A stretch of 64,000 nucleotides of DNA from Patescibacteria group bacterium (GTDB taxonomy: Bacteria > Patescibacteria > ABY1 > UBA10025 > JAHIVO01), in the NCBI GenBank assembly GCA_028718605.1, contig JAQULM010000001.1, positions 89,420 to 153,419 of the forward strand, written 5' to 3'. Shown piece by piece: positions 17,229 to 26,047 of the stretch. The notes beneath the pieces were generated by a model that worked only from the letters and a program-made list of their open reading frames with translations, did not search any database and had not been told where the DNA came from. Position numbers and translations under genes: made by a program. The first letter of the stretch is position 1. Each line of letters starts with the position of its first letter.

Positions 17229-17847
17229 GGGCAGAATCATTTGCGGTAGATACGCGCCCGGTTTTAAGGTATGCGATGCTATACGACGCTGTTACACCGA
17301 CAATCAACCCAGCGAAGAGACCGATGGCCGCATTAAACCAGAGCGCCGGCCGTTTTTCCACAATGACAGGTTTCGCTCCGATAACTTGGAAAAAAGCCTT
17401 TTGGTCAGCGGTTTGCACCGCTGCAGTTGCGCGTTCTTCAACTGTTTGTGTTATTGCGGCAGCGATTGTCTCCGCGGTCGCTCGGTCACGCTCACGGAAC
17501 CGTACTGCGATATTCTGGGGTGAATATTGCTTTACTTTGAACCGAGAAGTGAATTGCTCAGTTGATGAAATACGCGGATCGATCGTGGCCCGTTCATAGA
17601 TTTCAAGCAGCACCGACGGCGTCATCATCCAGCTCATGACAGTCTGCGAAAAGAGGTCAGCGGCTTGGATGGCGTAGTAGCCGTCATACTGATACTCGGT
17701 TGTGTCCTGCCGGTTAATCCTGTTGATAGAAAACGATAGTGACGTGTCGTATTCCACAGGCTTCACGAGACTACTGATAACCGCAGCCCCAATAGCCACA
17801 GCGGTTGTAGCGATAATGACCCATTTGAATCGAAGGAATATGCCCAT
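17212..17847 (-). CDS. Wzz/Wzc-N-like polysaccharide chain-length regulator
   Basis: 211 residues from MGIFLRFKWVII. TM1 lies at about 8-28, a periplasmic domain with coiled-coil tendency spans 35-160, and TM2 lies at about 175-195, the two-TM layout of chain-length determinants without a kinase domain. An upstream in-frame start would overlap the preceding GT gene by 38 bases; the chosen ATG has GAGGAG somewhat distant (17 nt), so the start is uncertain. Position between GT genes supports control of glycan length. Confidence 0.75.
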   Translation of the reverse strand: MGIFLRFKWVIIATTAVAIGAAVISSLVKPVEYDTSLSFSINRINRQDTTEYQYDGYYAIQAADLFSQTVMSWMMTPSVLLEIYERATIDPRISSTEQFTSRFKVKQYSPQNIAVRFRERDRATAETIAAAITQTVEERATAAVQTADQKAFFQVIGAKPVIVEKRPALWFNAAIGLFAGLIVGVTASYSIAYLKTGRVSTANDSAHANRD

Positions 17848-17881
17848 AAAAATTACTCTTGTGCTCCTCGTAGATAAAGTA

Positions 17882-18982
17882 TTACGTATTTTTAAATTCT
17901 TGCCAAGCCTGCTCGACAAATGTTGATATGCGGTCTTTAAACCGAGCTACGCTGAACTGCTCCGCGTGTTGGCGGATCATCGCTGAATCGAAGTTCTCCG
18001 GCTTGAAATGAATGACGGTGTCCGCAATCGCCTCCCACGATTGCTCATCGAAAAGAACGCCGGTCGTGCCAGGCACAACAGTTTCAAGAGCTCCGCCAGA
18101 TCCGTACGCAATAACCGGGCGGCCTGATGCCATAGCCTCAACGCACGTAATGCCAAAATCTTCCTCCTGCGGATGGATAAACGCTTTACAACGGGAATAA
18201 TACTCCGCGATTTTCTGGTCAGAAACAAAACCGAGGAACTTGATATGAGGTCCTGCCATCGAGCGAAGGCGGTCCTCATCCTCACCCTCACCGATAATAT
18301 AAAGCGGTAAGCCGAGCTTATTGAACGCCTGGATCGCTATGTCAACCCGTTTATATGGCCGGAGTCTCGTTATCATGAGATAATAATCATCCTGTGAATC
18401 GGTAATGGAAAACCGGTCAGTATTCACGGGAGGATTGATAACGACACTATCACGCTTATAGTATTTCTGTATTCGTTTCGCAACAAACTTTGAATTCGCA
18501 ATAAAACGGTCAACTCGATCTGCTGCAAGCCGATCCCAGATGCGGAGATAACTACGATAGAGTTGGGACGCCCGCCCGATTAAACGCTTCCGCTCAAACT
18601 TATCGATGATTTCATTATGATCACTCCACAGGTAGCGCGTGGGTGTATGGCAGTAGCAGATATGCAGCGTTTTGGGAGGAGTGAGTACGCCTTTTGCGAG
18701 CCCTGAGCTATCGGAAAAGACAACGTTGTATCCCGAGAGATCATAGCTCTCAGTGGCCGGAACCATCATCGGCAGGTACCACCGGAATTTTTTACGGGCA
18801 AATGGAAAGTGCGAAATGAACGATTGTTTAATCGTATATTCGTCAAAACGATGCTGCGTTCCTATCGGGTCATAAATGAGGGTATACACCGGCGCTTCGG
18901 GGTGCATTTCACAAAGGGCCTTTAAAACCCGCTCTCCCCCGCCAAGCTGATTGAGATGATCATGGACGAGTGCGATTTTCAT
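17882..18982 (-). CDS. GT4-family glycosyltransferase (mannosyltransferase-like)
   Basis: 366 residues beginning MKIALVHDHLNQLGGGERVL, the start typical of a GT4 subgroup found beside WcaJ-type sugar transferases. It carries the donor motif EDFGITCVEAMASGRPVIA. Begins 4 bases after the initiating sugar transferase, so it probably adds the second sugar to the undecaprenyl-linked first sugar. Confidence 0.92.
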   Translation of the reverse strand: MKIALVHDHLNQLGGGERVLKALCEMHPEAPVYTLIYDPIGTQHRFDEYTIKQSFISHFPFARKKFRWYLPMMVPATESYDLSGYNVVFSDSSGLAKGVLTPPKTLHICYCHTPTRYLWSDHNEIIDKFERKRLIGRASQLYRSYLRIWDRLAADRVDRFIANSKFVAKRIQKYYKRDSVVINPPVNTDRFSITDSQDDYYLMITRLRPYKRVDIAIQAFNKLGLPLYIIGEGEDEDRLRSMAGPHIKFLGFVSDQKIAEYYSRCKAFIHPQEEDFGITCVEAMASGRPVIAYGSGGALETVVPGTTGVLFDEQSWEAIADTVIHFKPENFDSAMIRQHAEQFSVARFKDRISTFVEQAWQEFKNT

Positions 18983-18985
18983 ACA

Positions 18986-20377
18986 TTAGCTCGCTGATTT
19001 GCCAGAGATAACAACGAGTGGGGTTTTAAGTGAAATTTGTAAATCGAGCTTCATGGACCAGTTTTCAATATAATAAATATCAAGCTTGGCTTCGTCCTCA
19101 AATTTAAGGTCTGACCGTCCTGAAATTTGGGCGAGCCCGGTAAGGCCAGGTTTAATGGTCAGTAACGTTCGGTGCCACCGTTCGTAGCGCGATACTTCTT
19201 CTGGTTCGTGCGGTCGCGGTCCGACAATGCTCATCTCCCCCTTTAAAACATTGAAAAACTGGGGCAATTCATCGAGGCTTGTTTTTCGGATGAAGCGTCC
19301 GATGCGCGTAATGCGCGGATCATTAGAAATTTTAAACAGTGGGCCATCAGACCGCTCATTGTGCTGAATGAGGTCTTTTTTGAGCAAATGTGCGTTCTGG
19401 ACCATTGAACGGAATTTATACAATGTAAAGGTCTTGCCGCGCTCCCCAACACGCTCAAGTTTTACGAAAACTCCACCCTTTGAATCGACGGCGACGAGCA
19501 GCCCCACAATCAGGAGAAGTGGCGATATGACGATTAAAAAAATCGTAGCGAAGACCATGTCAAATATTCGTTTTGATATCCTCCCCCACCCTTCCAGCTT
19601 GGTACGCTTAACCTCAATAATTGGTATGCCCGCGATCGTATTAATTTCAATATGGGTTGGCTGCACTTCAAAAAGGTCTGTCGTGTACTTGAATGTAATA
19701 TGGTGATCATTGCAAAAATTTCGGATCGCAAACCCCTGCTCCTTGGGGAGGCTCGTATCGGCCTGGATAATCTCATCAATCGAATTGGTGGCGAGGGATG
19801 AAGTGACCTGCTTCTGTACGTCATCGCTAAAACTGTCATGCCGGGCAAGAATCCGGTACCCGAACGTCGGGTGCTGGTAAATTTGTTTAATGATGTCCTC
19901 GGTCGTCTTGTCCTTGCCGATGATAAGCACATTGTGTTGCCCAACACCGCGACGAAGGAGCGCACGCTGGATTCCACGAACGATAAAACGGCCTATCATA
20001 ACCGTCACGATGCATAATATCCAGCCGATGAGAACAATAAAGCGGGATGAAAAGAGCTCCCGCTGGAAAAAAATGATAATGATAACAATCGCGATAGACG
20101 CTGTACAAGTAACAAACAAGCTGGTCGCTTCATCGATCAGCCGTCGGGTAATTTTGATGGCATACAAACCGCTCAGTGCAAAAATAACGATAAAAATTAT
20201 CGGCACGACAAATAAAAATCCGAGGTACTCACGTAATACAATTTCTGATACTACTGGCCGTAATTCGGTGAAGAACGGAATAAACCGCATTTGATATGCA
20301 AAAAAACCAGCCAGTATAACCATACAGTAGTCAACTGGTATGAGTATCATGCTAAAAATTAGTTCAGAGCGTTTCAT
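18986..20377 (-). CDS. Undecaprenyl-phosphate sugar phosphotransferase (WbaP/WcaJ type)
   Basis: 463 residues: four or five N-terminal TM helices, a CoA-binding-like domain at about 130-250, one more TM, then the catalytic bacterial sugar transferase domain (KRIFDMVFATIFLIVISPLL, TLYKFRSM, DELPQFFNVLKGEMSIVGPRPH). It starts glycan synthesis by moving a sugar-1-phosphate to undecaprenyl phosphate. I start it at MKRSELIFSM; the longer reading would run into the 3' end of the RNase P RNA gene and is rejected. First gene of the glycan operon. Confidence 0.94.
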   Translation of the reverse strand: MKRSELIFSMILIPVDYCMVILAGFFAYQMRFIPFFTELRPVVSEIVLREYLGFLFVVPIIFIVIFALSGLYAIKITRRLIDEATSLFVTCTASIAIVIIIIFFQRELFSSRFIVLIGWILCIVTVMIGRFIVRGIQRALLRRGVGQHNVLIIGKDKTTEDIIKQIYQHPTFGYRILARHDSFSDDVQKQVTSSLATNSIDEIIQADTSLPKEQGFAIRNFCNDHHITFKYTTDLFEVQPTHIEINTIAGIPIIEVKRTKLEGWGRISKRIFDMVFATIFLIVISPLLLIVGLLVAVDSKGGVFVKLERVGERGKTFTLYKFRSMVQNAHLLKKDLIQHNERSDGPLFKISNDPRITRIGRFIRKTSLDELPQFFNVLKGEMSIVGPRPHEPEEVSRYERWHRTLLTIKPGLTGLAQISGRSDLKFEDEAKLDIYYIENWSMKLDLQISLKTPLVVISGKSAS

Positions 20378-20418
20378 TGATGTACACTGCGGATTGATGT
20401 CATTATATATAGAAAAGC

Positions 20419-20906
20419 GCCTAAGCAAACCTGTAAGCCGAATTCTGTCGACCTCCGCTCTCCGAGCTACGGTCGACAAGTCCCATGGGGAGCCTGTCCG
20501 CCGGAGTTCGGAGAACGAAGGCGGATGATTATCTATCTAGCCCCGACGTTGCCGTCGGAGTCATGCGACCAACCCACCCCGCCAGATGACGGGGCCTACT
20601 TGGTCTTGCACCGGATAGGGTTTTTCACGCTCTGGCGTCGCCACCAGAACCTGTGAGCTCTTACCTCACCTCTTTTCACCCTTGCCTGATCCCCGAAACA
20701 AGTTCGGAGCCATCGGCGGTTTTGTCTCTGTGACACTGTCCCTGAAAGACAACACTCAAAAGACTATAGCCCTTTTGATCGCTGCTCCCGGTCGCATTTC
20801 GCGACTATCCTTTTCCTTGCCTTTTATGGGCGAGGGGTGTTCGGACTTTCCTCTTTTTTGCAAGCTTTTTTGCCTGTAAAAAAGCAATCACCCGGTTTAC
20901 TTAGGC
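20419..20906 (-). ncRNA. rnpB: RNase P RNA (type A)
   Basis: Catalytic RNA that removes tRNA 5' leaders. The minus strand carries the conserved 5' core GAGGAAAGUCCGAACACC and the 3' core ACAGAAUUCGGCUUACAGG. The ends pair as helix P1: GCCUAAGUAAACC with GGUUUGCUUAGGC. Length is about 488 nt, longer than the E. coli RNA; extra length includes an AU hairpin (GCUUUUUU/AAAAAAGC) directly after P1 and P2. The 5' end agrees with the start predicted by the upstream promoter. Confidence 0.95.
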
Positions 20907-20913
20907 AGAATAT

Positions 20914-20942
20914 ATCTTAGCCAAAAAGCCGTTTTTTGTCAA
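20914..20942 (-). promoter_or_regulatory. rnpB promoter
   Basis: TTGACA, 17-base spacer, TAAGAT. The predicted start is 7-8 bases downstream, exactly at the first base of helix P1. Confidence 0.85.
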
Positions 20943-20948
20943 TAAACT

Positions 20949-20958
20949 GTGGTATACT
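20949..20958 (+). promoter_or_regulatory. Extended -10 promoter of the GDPD gene
   Basis: TGTGGTATACT gives TGn plus TATACT with no good -35 box. It is divergent from, and partly interleaved with, the rnpB promoter. No Shine-Dalgarno sequence precedes the GDPD ATG. Confidence 0.5.
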
Positions 20959-20990
20959 TGATATTGTAATTACCATTAATAAACGCAGCT

Positions 20991-21689
20991 ATGCAAAAAA
21001 AGGTGCTTAATATCGCCCACCGGGGCGCCTCAGGATATAAACCGGAAAATACCCTCTCTTCCTTCAGGCACGCTCTGACGTATAAACCAGACATGATCGA
21101 GCTTGATGTCTATGTTTGCCTCAGTGGCGAGCTTGTCGTCATTCATGATGATAAAGTTGACCGTACGACCAATGGTCAGGGTTATGTGGTTGAAAAAAGA
21201 CTGTCCGAGCTTAAGAAACTCGATGCCGGACAGGGAGAAAAAATTCCAACCCTTATTGAAATACTGAATCTGGTCAATGGAAAAATTGCCATCAACATCG
21301 AACTCAAAGGAGCCGGCACCGCAAAACCAGTCGCTAAACTGATTAAAGAATATCTCAGCAAGATAAATTGGCAAGCAGAACAATTTCTAGTTTCTTCATT
21401 TAACCATCCAGAATTGGCAACTTTTAAAAAATTGTTGCCTAATATTAGAATTGGGGCGCTGTTTGTCGGCATCCCAGCTGAACTTGCCAAACCAGCAGAA
21501 GATTTAGGTGCTTACTCCATTAACTTATCGCAAGAATTTATCTCCCAAGAATTCGTTAATGACGCCCATCGACGTGGATTGAAGGTTTTCGTTTTCACGG
21601 TCAACGATTTTGATGATATCGACCGGATGATTAAATTAGGGGTCGACGGTTTATTCTGTAATTACCCCGACCGTTTACAGACCCAGTAA
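20991..21689 (+). CDS. Glycerophosphodiester phosphodiesterase
   Basis: 232 residues, full GDPD TIM barrel. Motifs: IAHRGASGYKPENT, the metal and catalytic block ELDVYVCLSGELVVIHDD, and GVDGLFCNYPD at the end. It hydrolyses glycerophosphodiesters to glycerol-3-phosphate and an alcohol, probably for lipid turnover or scavenging. There is no signal peptide, so it is cytosolic (UgpQ-like). Its end overlaps the convergent hydrolase gene by 15 bases. Confidence 0.95.
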   Translation: MQKKVLNIAHRGASGYKPENTLSSFRHALTYKPDMIELDVYVCLSGELVVIHDDKVDRTTNGQGYVVEKRLSELKKLDAGQGEKIPTLIEILNLVNGKIAINIELKGAGTAKPVAKLIKEYLSKINWQAEQFLVSSFNHPELATFKKLLPNIRIGALFVGIPAELAKPAEDLGAYSINLSQEFISQEFVNDAHRRGLKVFVFTVNDFDDIDRMIKLGVDGLFCNYPDRLQTQ

Positions 21690-22556
21690 GTATTGACGGT
21701 AAAAATTCAGCAGTTTTTCCTCGTACTGATCCCCTGTAATTGTATACACTTCATCGTGCTCTGCATGCTGCACGAGCCAAAACTCCTTCAGCCAAGGAGC
21801 TTTTTTATAGAATTCAAATGCTTCCTCGACTGGGATGCGTTTATCATATGAACTATGGATTATCATCAATGGCCGGGCGCGTAATGTATGGATATACTTG
21901 ACCGGCGCAATCGTCGGAAGATAACATCCGGTTCGTAATTTGATCATCCAGATGGTGAAATAGCCGATCGGAAAAAAGGGTATTCCCTTCAGGTAATCCT
22001 GGAAGTTTTTCCAAATGATCGTTTTGAAGCGCGCGTATGAAGAAGCAATGACGATCGCCTTAATTTCGGGGATGTCGCCGGATTTCATTATCGCAACTGC
22101 GCCACCCATAGAAAAGCCAAGCAACCCGATCTGGGAGAGATCAACATCCTTACGAGTTCGTAAATATGCGATCGCGCCGGCCAGATCACGCTGTTCACGT
22201 GCGCCAAATGTTATATATTTCCCCTGACTTTCACCAGAACCTCGAAAATCAAACATGAATATCGCATACCCGGCTTTATTCAAAAAACTAGCCTGCGGGA
22301 GCATTTGTTCCTTCGAGCGGCCATACCCATGAAGAAGAATTATCGTTGCGCCATTCGTTCCGGGAATAAATGCACCCGCGAGCGCCAAACCGTCAGTTGC
22401 AGTGAACGTTAAACGCTCCGGCTGAAGCTGGTAACGGTTCCAGTCGTCTGAGTGAATTTCACGTGGCTGGCGTATCACCTTGGTAGAGATGTACCATGCA
22501 AGGCTGAATGCCAAAAAGCCGAGCAGCACGATCCCAAAAATGATATTCATTATCAT
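21675..22556 (-). CDS. Membrane-anchored alpha/beta hydrolase
   Basis: 293 residues from MIMNIIFGIV. One N-terminal TM helix is followed by an alpha/beta hydrolase fold: oxyanion region ILLHGYGRS, nucleophile elbow GFSMGG, acid in SSYDKRIPVEE and catalytic His in HAEHDEVY. Belongs to the BEM46/acyl-peptidase-like group with unknown substrate. The ATG overlaps the rnhA stop (ATGA), which fixes the start over a much longer in-frame reading inside rnhA and implies translational coupling. Confidence 0.9.
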   Translation of the reverse strand: MIMNIIFGIVLLGFLAFSLAWYISTKVIRQPREIHSDDWNRYQLQPERLTFTATDGLALAGAFIPGTNGATIILLHGYGRSKEQMLPQASFLNKAGYAIFMFDFRGSGESQGKYITFGAREQRDLAGAIAYLRTRKDVDLSQIGLLGFSMGGAVAIMKSGDIPEIKAIVIASSYARFKTIIWKNFQDYLKGIPFFPIGYFTIWMIKLRTGCYLPTIAPVKYIHTLRARPLMIIHSSYDKRIPVEEAFEFYKKAPWLKEFWLVQHAEHDEVYTITGDQYEEKLLNFYRQYLLGL

Positions 22557-22960
22557 GCGCGTCTGTCGATAGCTTGGTTTACCAATTTGTCCGCCTCGTG
22601 GTTCTTCTCGCGCGGAACGTGGTGGAATGTAACTCGCTTGAATCCGACCATCATATTCCACGCTTTCACGAACAGTGTCCCGAGCACCGGATCCTTTATT
22701 TTAAATTTCCGGTTCAGCTGGTTTACCGCTAGGTCGCTGTCCATATACACGTCCAGTTCACGGGCACCAATGCGTTTTGCCTGCTCGAGCGCCAGCAGAA
22801 CCGCTTGGTATTCTGCTTGGTTATTCGTGGCTTCGCCGATATACTTCGCGTACGTGCCCACGAGGCTATGGCCGTGCCATATGACAACGCCAATACCGGC
22901 TGGTCCGGGATTGCCACGCGCCCCTCCGTCAGTAAAAATTTCTAGCTTTTCATGCTTCAT
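22553..22960 (-). CDS. rnhA: Ribonuclease HI
   Basis: 135 residues starting MKHEKLEIFTDGGARGNPGP. The four carboxylates of the active site are in place: D in FTDGGARGN, E in ATNNQAEYQAVL, D in YMDSDLAVNQL, and D in ENHEADKLVNQA-like (KNHEADKLVN). Degrades RNA in RNA/DNA hybrids. The start was chosen because a TATGAT -10 box lies 7 bases upstream, giving a leaderless mRNA; upstream ATGs lie inside the -10 region. Confidence 0.95.
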   Translation of the reverse strand: MKHEKLEIFTDGGARGNPGPAGIGVVIWHGHSLVGTYAKYIGEATNNQAEYQAVLLALEQAKRIGARELDVYMDSDLAVNQLNRKFKIKDPVLGTLFVKAWNMMVGFKRVTFHHVPREKNHEADKLVNQAIDRRA

Positions 22961-22967
22961 ACAGTGC

Positions 22968-22997
22968 ATCATAGCACTCAATCTGTAGCATTGACAA
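22968..22997 (-). promoter_or_regulatory. rnhA promoter, leaderless
   Basis: TTGTCA, 18-base spacer, TATGAT, then 7 bases to the ATG. The transcript should begin at the initiation codon. Confidence 0.65.
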
Positions 22998-23108
22998 GAA
23001 TTAATTGAACGAAAAAATGGTTGGTTTAAAGCACTATCTTAAAAAACCCATCATTGGTAATTCATGGGCATCACGGTTACAATCTCACGAGAGCACGCTA
23101 AGCTTTGC

Positions 23109-24815
23109 TTAATCCGTGCATTTTACGATGTCGATGACTTTCAACTGCAACTCACGGCTTCCGTTCCATTCATTGAATGATATCTCAAACACTACATCGA
23201 CGGTATCGCCTATTGACAGTGCATCGCACCAACGCTTGCCGAATCCAAATGCGATAAATTTTCTCGAGGTCGCGCCATCCTGAAGAACAAACCGCAGATG
23301 CTTGCCGTCTTTTCCAACTGCATGCATCTCAGCGATCGTAAGCTTGTAGGCAACAAACCGCGGCTGGTGGTTCCCAATGCCGAATGGCTCAAAATCTTGC
23401 AGCTTGGTTACGAGATCCCAGGTCATGGCATCGAGCGGCACCGCAGCATCGATCATAATACGCTTGACCATGTCGGTTTCCCGAATCTCGCGATTTGCAA
23501 TGGCAACCATTTTCTTCAGGAATGCAGCAACCTTCCCGGCCTGAAGCGTAAAACCGCACGCTTCCGCATGGCCACCAAAACGCACGAGATACTCCCGACA
23601 CTCGATCAGTGCCTTAGTAATATCAAATTTTTCGATCGACCGGCCCGAACCGATAACTTCGCCATGATGTCGACCCATAATAAGGACCGGCCGCTGGAAC
23701 TCGTCAGCGAGCTTCCCCGCGACGAGGCCGACAACGCCTGCCTGCCAGCCATCGCCAATTGCGCTCAGCAAACGACTGGTGCCGACACTACCGATCTGCT
23801 TCCTCGATTCAGCGACCATTGTTTCAGTCAACCGCTGGCGCTGTTGGTTGGTGCGCTCGAGACCCGCTGCGGCATCCGCGGCAACTGATGCATCCTCGGT
23901 CATCAAGAGTTCATACGCAATATTTGCATGGTGCATGCGGCCTGCCGCATTGAGCCGTGGAACGATGCTAAAGCTGACGCCGTTCGTATCGACGGTGGCA
24001 ATATCAAGACGCGCTGACCGCGCAATCGCCTGTAATCCATGGCGTTTCGTTTTTCGCAGGACTACAAGCCCGTAGCGTGCCAGGGTTCGGTTTTCACCGA
24101 TGATCGGTACGCAGTCGCCTATCGTACCGATAGCAACAATATCGAGAAGCCATTTTTCAAAACCTGCGGGCACGCGCGTGGCGCCATCTCGTGCAAGAAG
24201 CGCTTGAACTACCTTAAACGCCACACCAGCGCCCGACAGCTCACGGAATGGGTATGTTTCCTGGTCGAGGTGCGGATTAATAATCGCATACGCGGGTGGT
24301 AGCTCCGGCGGCTGCTCATGATGGTCAGTGACGACAACATCTACACCCTTCGTATTTGCACGCTCAATTTCCAGCTTATTGGCAATGCCACAGTCAACGG
24401 TCACAATGAGCTTCGTGCCTGACCGCGCAAGGTCATCGACTGTCTTTACGTTCAAACCATACCCCTCGGATTGGCGGTGCGGGATGTAAATATTCACGTC
24501 GGCACCCAGCTTACGAAGGGTCGAGACCATAATTATCGACGCACTAACGCCGTCTGCATCATAATCACCGTAGACCGTAATCACCTCGCGTTTCTCGATT
24601 GCAGCAAAAATGCGGCTAACAGCCCGTGCCATGTCCTTGAAGACGAACGGATCATGCAGGTCCTGGCCGTAATCCGGATTGAGAAATTCATCAATCGCGG
24701 TCTGAGTCGTAAAACCACGGTTATGGAGAAGCTGCACTATAATTGGGTCTACTTCGGCGAATCGTGCCCGCACTGAATCTGAAATCGGTTTTGCCACCAG
24801 CCATGTTCGTTTCAT
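23109..24815 (-). CDS. recJ: Single-stranded-DNA-specific exonuclease RecJ
   Basis: 568 residues, standard RecJ length. DHH-family motifs: VYGDYDADGVSAS, VTVDCGIAN, VTDHHEQPPE, NPHLDQETYPFRELSGAG, and the DHHA1 motif GGHAEACGFTL near residue 415; an OB-type domain closes the protein. Degrades ssDNA 5' to 3' in recombination and mismatch repair. Monocistronic on its strand, 149 bases from the rnhA start. Confidence 0.96.
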   Translation of the reverse strand: MKRTWLVAKPISDSVRARFAEVDPIIVQLLHNRGFTTQTAIDEFLNPDYGQDLHDPFVFKDMARAVSRIFAAIEKREVITVYGDYDADGVSASIIMVSTLRKLGADVNIYIPHRQSEGYGLNVKTVDDLARSGTKLIVTVDCGIANKLEIERANTKGVDVVVTDHHEQPPELPPAYAIINPHLDQETYPFRELSGAGVAFKVVQALLARDGATRVPAGFEKWLLDIVAIGTIGDCVPIIGENRTLARYGLVVLRKTKRHGLQAIARSARLDIATVDTNGVSFSIVPRLNAAGRMHHANIAYELLMTEDASVAADAAAGLERTNQQRQRLTETMVAESRKQIGSVGTSRLLSAIGDGWQAGVVGLVAGKLADEFQRPVLIMGRHHGEVIGSGRSIEKFDITKALIECREYLVRFGGHAEACGFTLQAGKVAAFLKKMVAIANREIRETDMVKRIMIDAAVPLDAMTWDLVTKLQDFEPFGIGNHQPRFVAYKLTIAEMHAVGKDGKHLRFVLQDGATSRKFIAFGFGKRWCDALSIGDTVDVVFEISFNEWNGSRELQLKVIDIVKCTD

Positions 24816-24925
24816 ATTGGTATGTAGTATACCACGTTAAGTTGAGCTTGGACAAAAGAGTATTATCGGATCAACAATAATATGATAGAATATAAATAGT
24901 TTCAGATTGTCCTACCGATCCATGT

Positions 24926-25345
24926 ATGAATATTTTTTGTCCCATTTCCATCCATGGTGGCCGCCATAATATTCAATACTGTAAAATGTTGGTACGCAGA
25001 ATTCAGCAGCATGGCCATACAGTCCTGAACGCAATTGTAATTGATGACGATGTAGTTGAAAAAGAAGCACAAAAGCCCCCGCGGCAAATCCACGATCAAT
25101 GTAAGCAGTGGATCGATGCGGCAGAAATCATCATTGGAGAAGTAACCACCCCAAGTTTAGGTGTGGGCATGGAGCTTGAATATTGTTTGGCGAAAAATAA
25201 ACGCATATACGCCCTGTACGTAAGCCACTATGAACCGACGGTCTCGCTCATGGTCAAAGGCAATCCGCATATCCATCTTCAGCCCTACACAAACGCGACC
25301 GAACTCAAGGCAATCGTAGACGCTATACTTTCATCACACACCTAG
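24926..25345 (+). CDS. Nucleoside 2-deoxyribosyltransferase / DNPH1-like hydrolase
   Basis: 139 residues with the small Rossmann-like fold of the deoxyribosyltransferase superfamily. The N-terminus MNIFCPISIHGGRHN forms the substrate loop, and the catalytic Glu lies in TTPSLGVGMELEYCLA. DNPH1 (RCL) enzymes cleave the N-glycosidic bond of 2'-deoxynucleoside 5'-phosphates. It stands just upstream of HD and PRPP-synthetase-like genes, fitting nucleotide salvage or pool cleaning. An intrinsic terminator follows. Exact substrate unknown. Confidence 0.82.
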   Translation: MNIFCPISIHGGRHNIQYCKMLVRRIQQHGHTVLNAIVIDDDVVEKEAQKPPRQIHDQCKQWIDAAEIIIGEVTTPSLGVGMELEYCLAKNKRIYALYVSHYEPTVSLMVKGNPHIHLQPYTNATELKAIVDAILSSHT

Positions 25346-25366
25346 GCTCTTTTTATTATCCAATTT

Positions 25367-25396
25367 CCCCCTTCGGCATACGGAAGGGCCATTTTT
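25367..25396 (+). terminator. Terminator of the deoxyribosyltransferase-like gene
   Basis: CCCTTC/GAAGGG stem with an 8-base loop, followed by CCATTTTTATT. Confidence 0.75.
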
Positions 25397-25453
25397 ATTA
25401 CGGCTACAAATGTACTATACTGTAAGCGTGCGATAAACGTTAACAATAAACGC

Positions 25454-26020
25454 ATGACAACTAAGGATATCCTCAATTTTTTCTTCGAACTCGGGCAGCT
25501 GAAGAAAGTCGAACACGAAGGGTGGCGTTTAGCTGGCGTCGAACACCCTGAAAAAGTAACTGACCATTCGCTGCGCGTCGCTCATATCGCGTATGCGCTT
25601 GCCCACCTTGAGCAGTACCCAAATCCTGAGGAAGTGTGCACCATGGCTGTTTTCCACGATATCGCAGAATGCCGGACCGGCGATGTCCATAATGTCGCGA
25701 AACACTATGTCAAACGAGATGAGGCACGCGCAGTTCGTGCACAACTTAAAAACCTCGGCACACTCGGTAAAAAAATCTATTTGTTATGGAAACAGGTTGA
25801 GGACCGGAAGACAAAAGCTGGGATCATCGCCAAAGACGCTGATTACCTCGAACAGGCAGTCACTGCAAAAGAATACCTTGAGCGTGGCATTGATCTGGCT
25901 ACTGTATGGATCGAAAACGTTGAGCGGCGGCTTAAAACGAAATCCGCACGCACCCTCTTGGACGGCCTTCGTACAACGCGATCCACAGACTGGTGTAAAA
26001 AGCAGATTATGGTCTCATAA
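25454..26020 (+). CDS. HD-domain phosphohydrolase (YfbR / 5'-deoxynucleotidase-like)
   Basis: 188 residues. Metal ligands: His in VTDHSLRVAH, the HD pair in FHDIAECRTGD, and the distal Asp in AKDADYLEQAV. This is the layout of HD_3/YfbR-type 5'-deoxynucleotidases and HDDC2-like proteins, which remove phosphate from deoxynucleoside monophosphates. A TATACT box lies 32 bases upstream and no Shine-Dalgarno is visible. Co-directional with the PRPP-synthetase-like and second HD genes. Confidence 0.85.
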   Translation: MTTKDILNFFFELGQLKKVEHEGWRLAGVEHPEKVTDHSLRVAHIAYALAHLEQYPNPEEVCTMAVFHDIAECRTGDVHNVAKHYVKRDEARAVRAQLKNLGTLGKKIYLLWKQVEDRKTKAGIIAKDADYLEQAVTAKEYLERGIDLATVWIENVERRLKTKSARTLLDGLRTTRSTDWCKKQIMVS

Positions 26021-26047
26021 CGTTTATAAATCATCCTTACTTTCCCT

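Noticed and set aside
16900..17523. 207-codon plus-strand frame opposite GT and Wzz genes
   Set aside because: No recognisable features; the opposite strand carries conserved GT4 motifs.
20378..20479. N-terminal extension of the sugar transferase
   Set aside because: It overlaps the 3' end of RNase P RNA; the MKRSELIF start just outside the RNA gene fits the family.
23017..23113. 31-codon plus-strand ORF (MVGLKHYLKKP...) between rnhA and recJ
   Set aside because: No ribosome-binding site or promoter -10 in place, composition unremarkable, overlaps the recJ stop.
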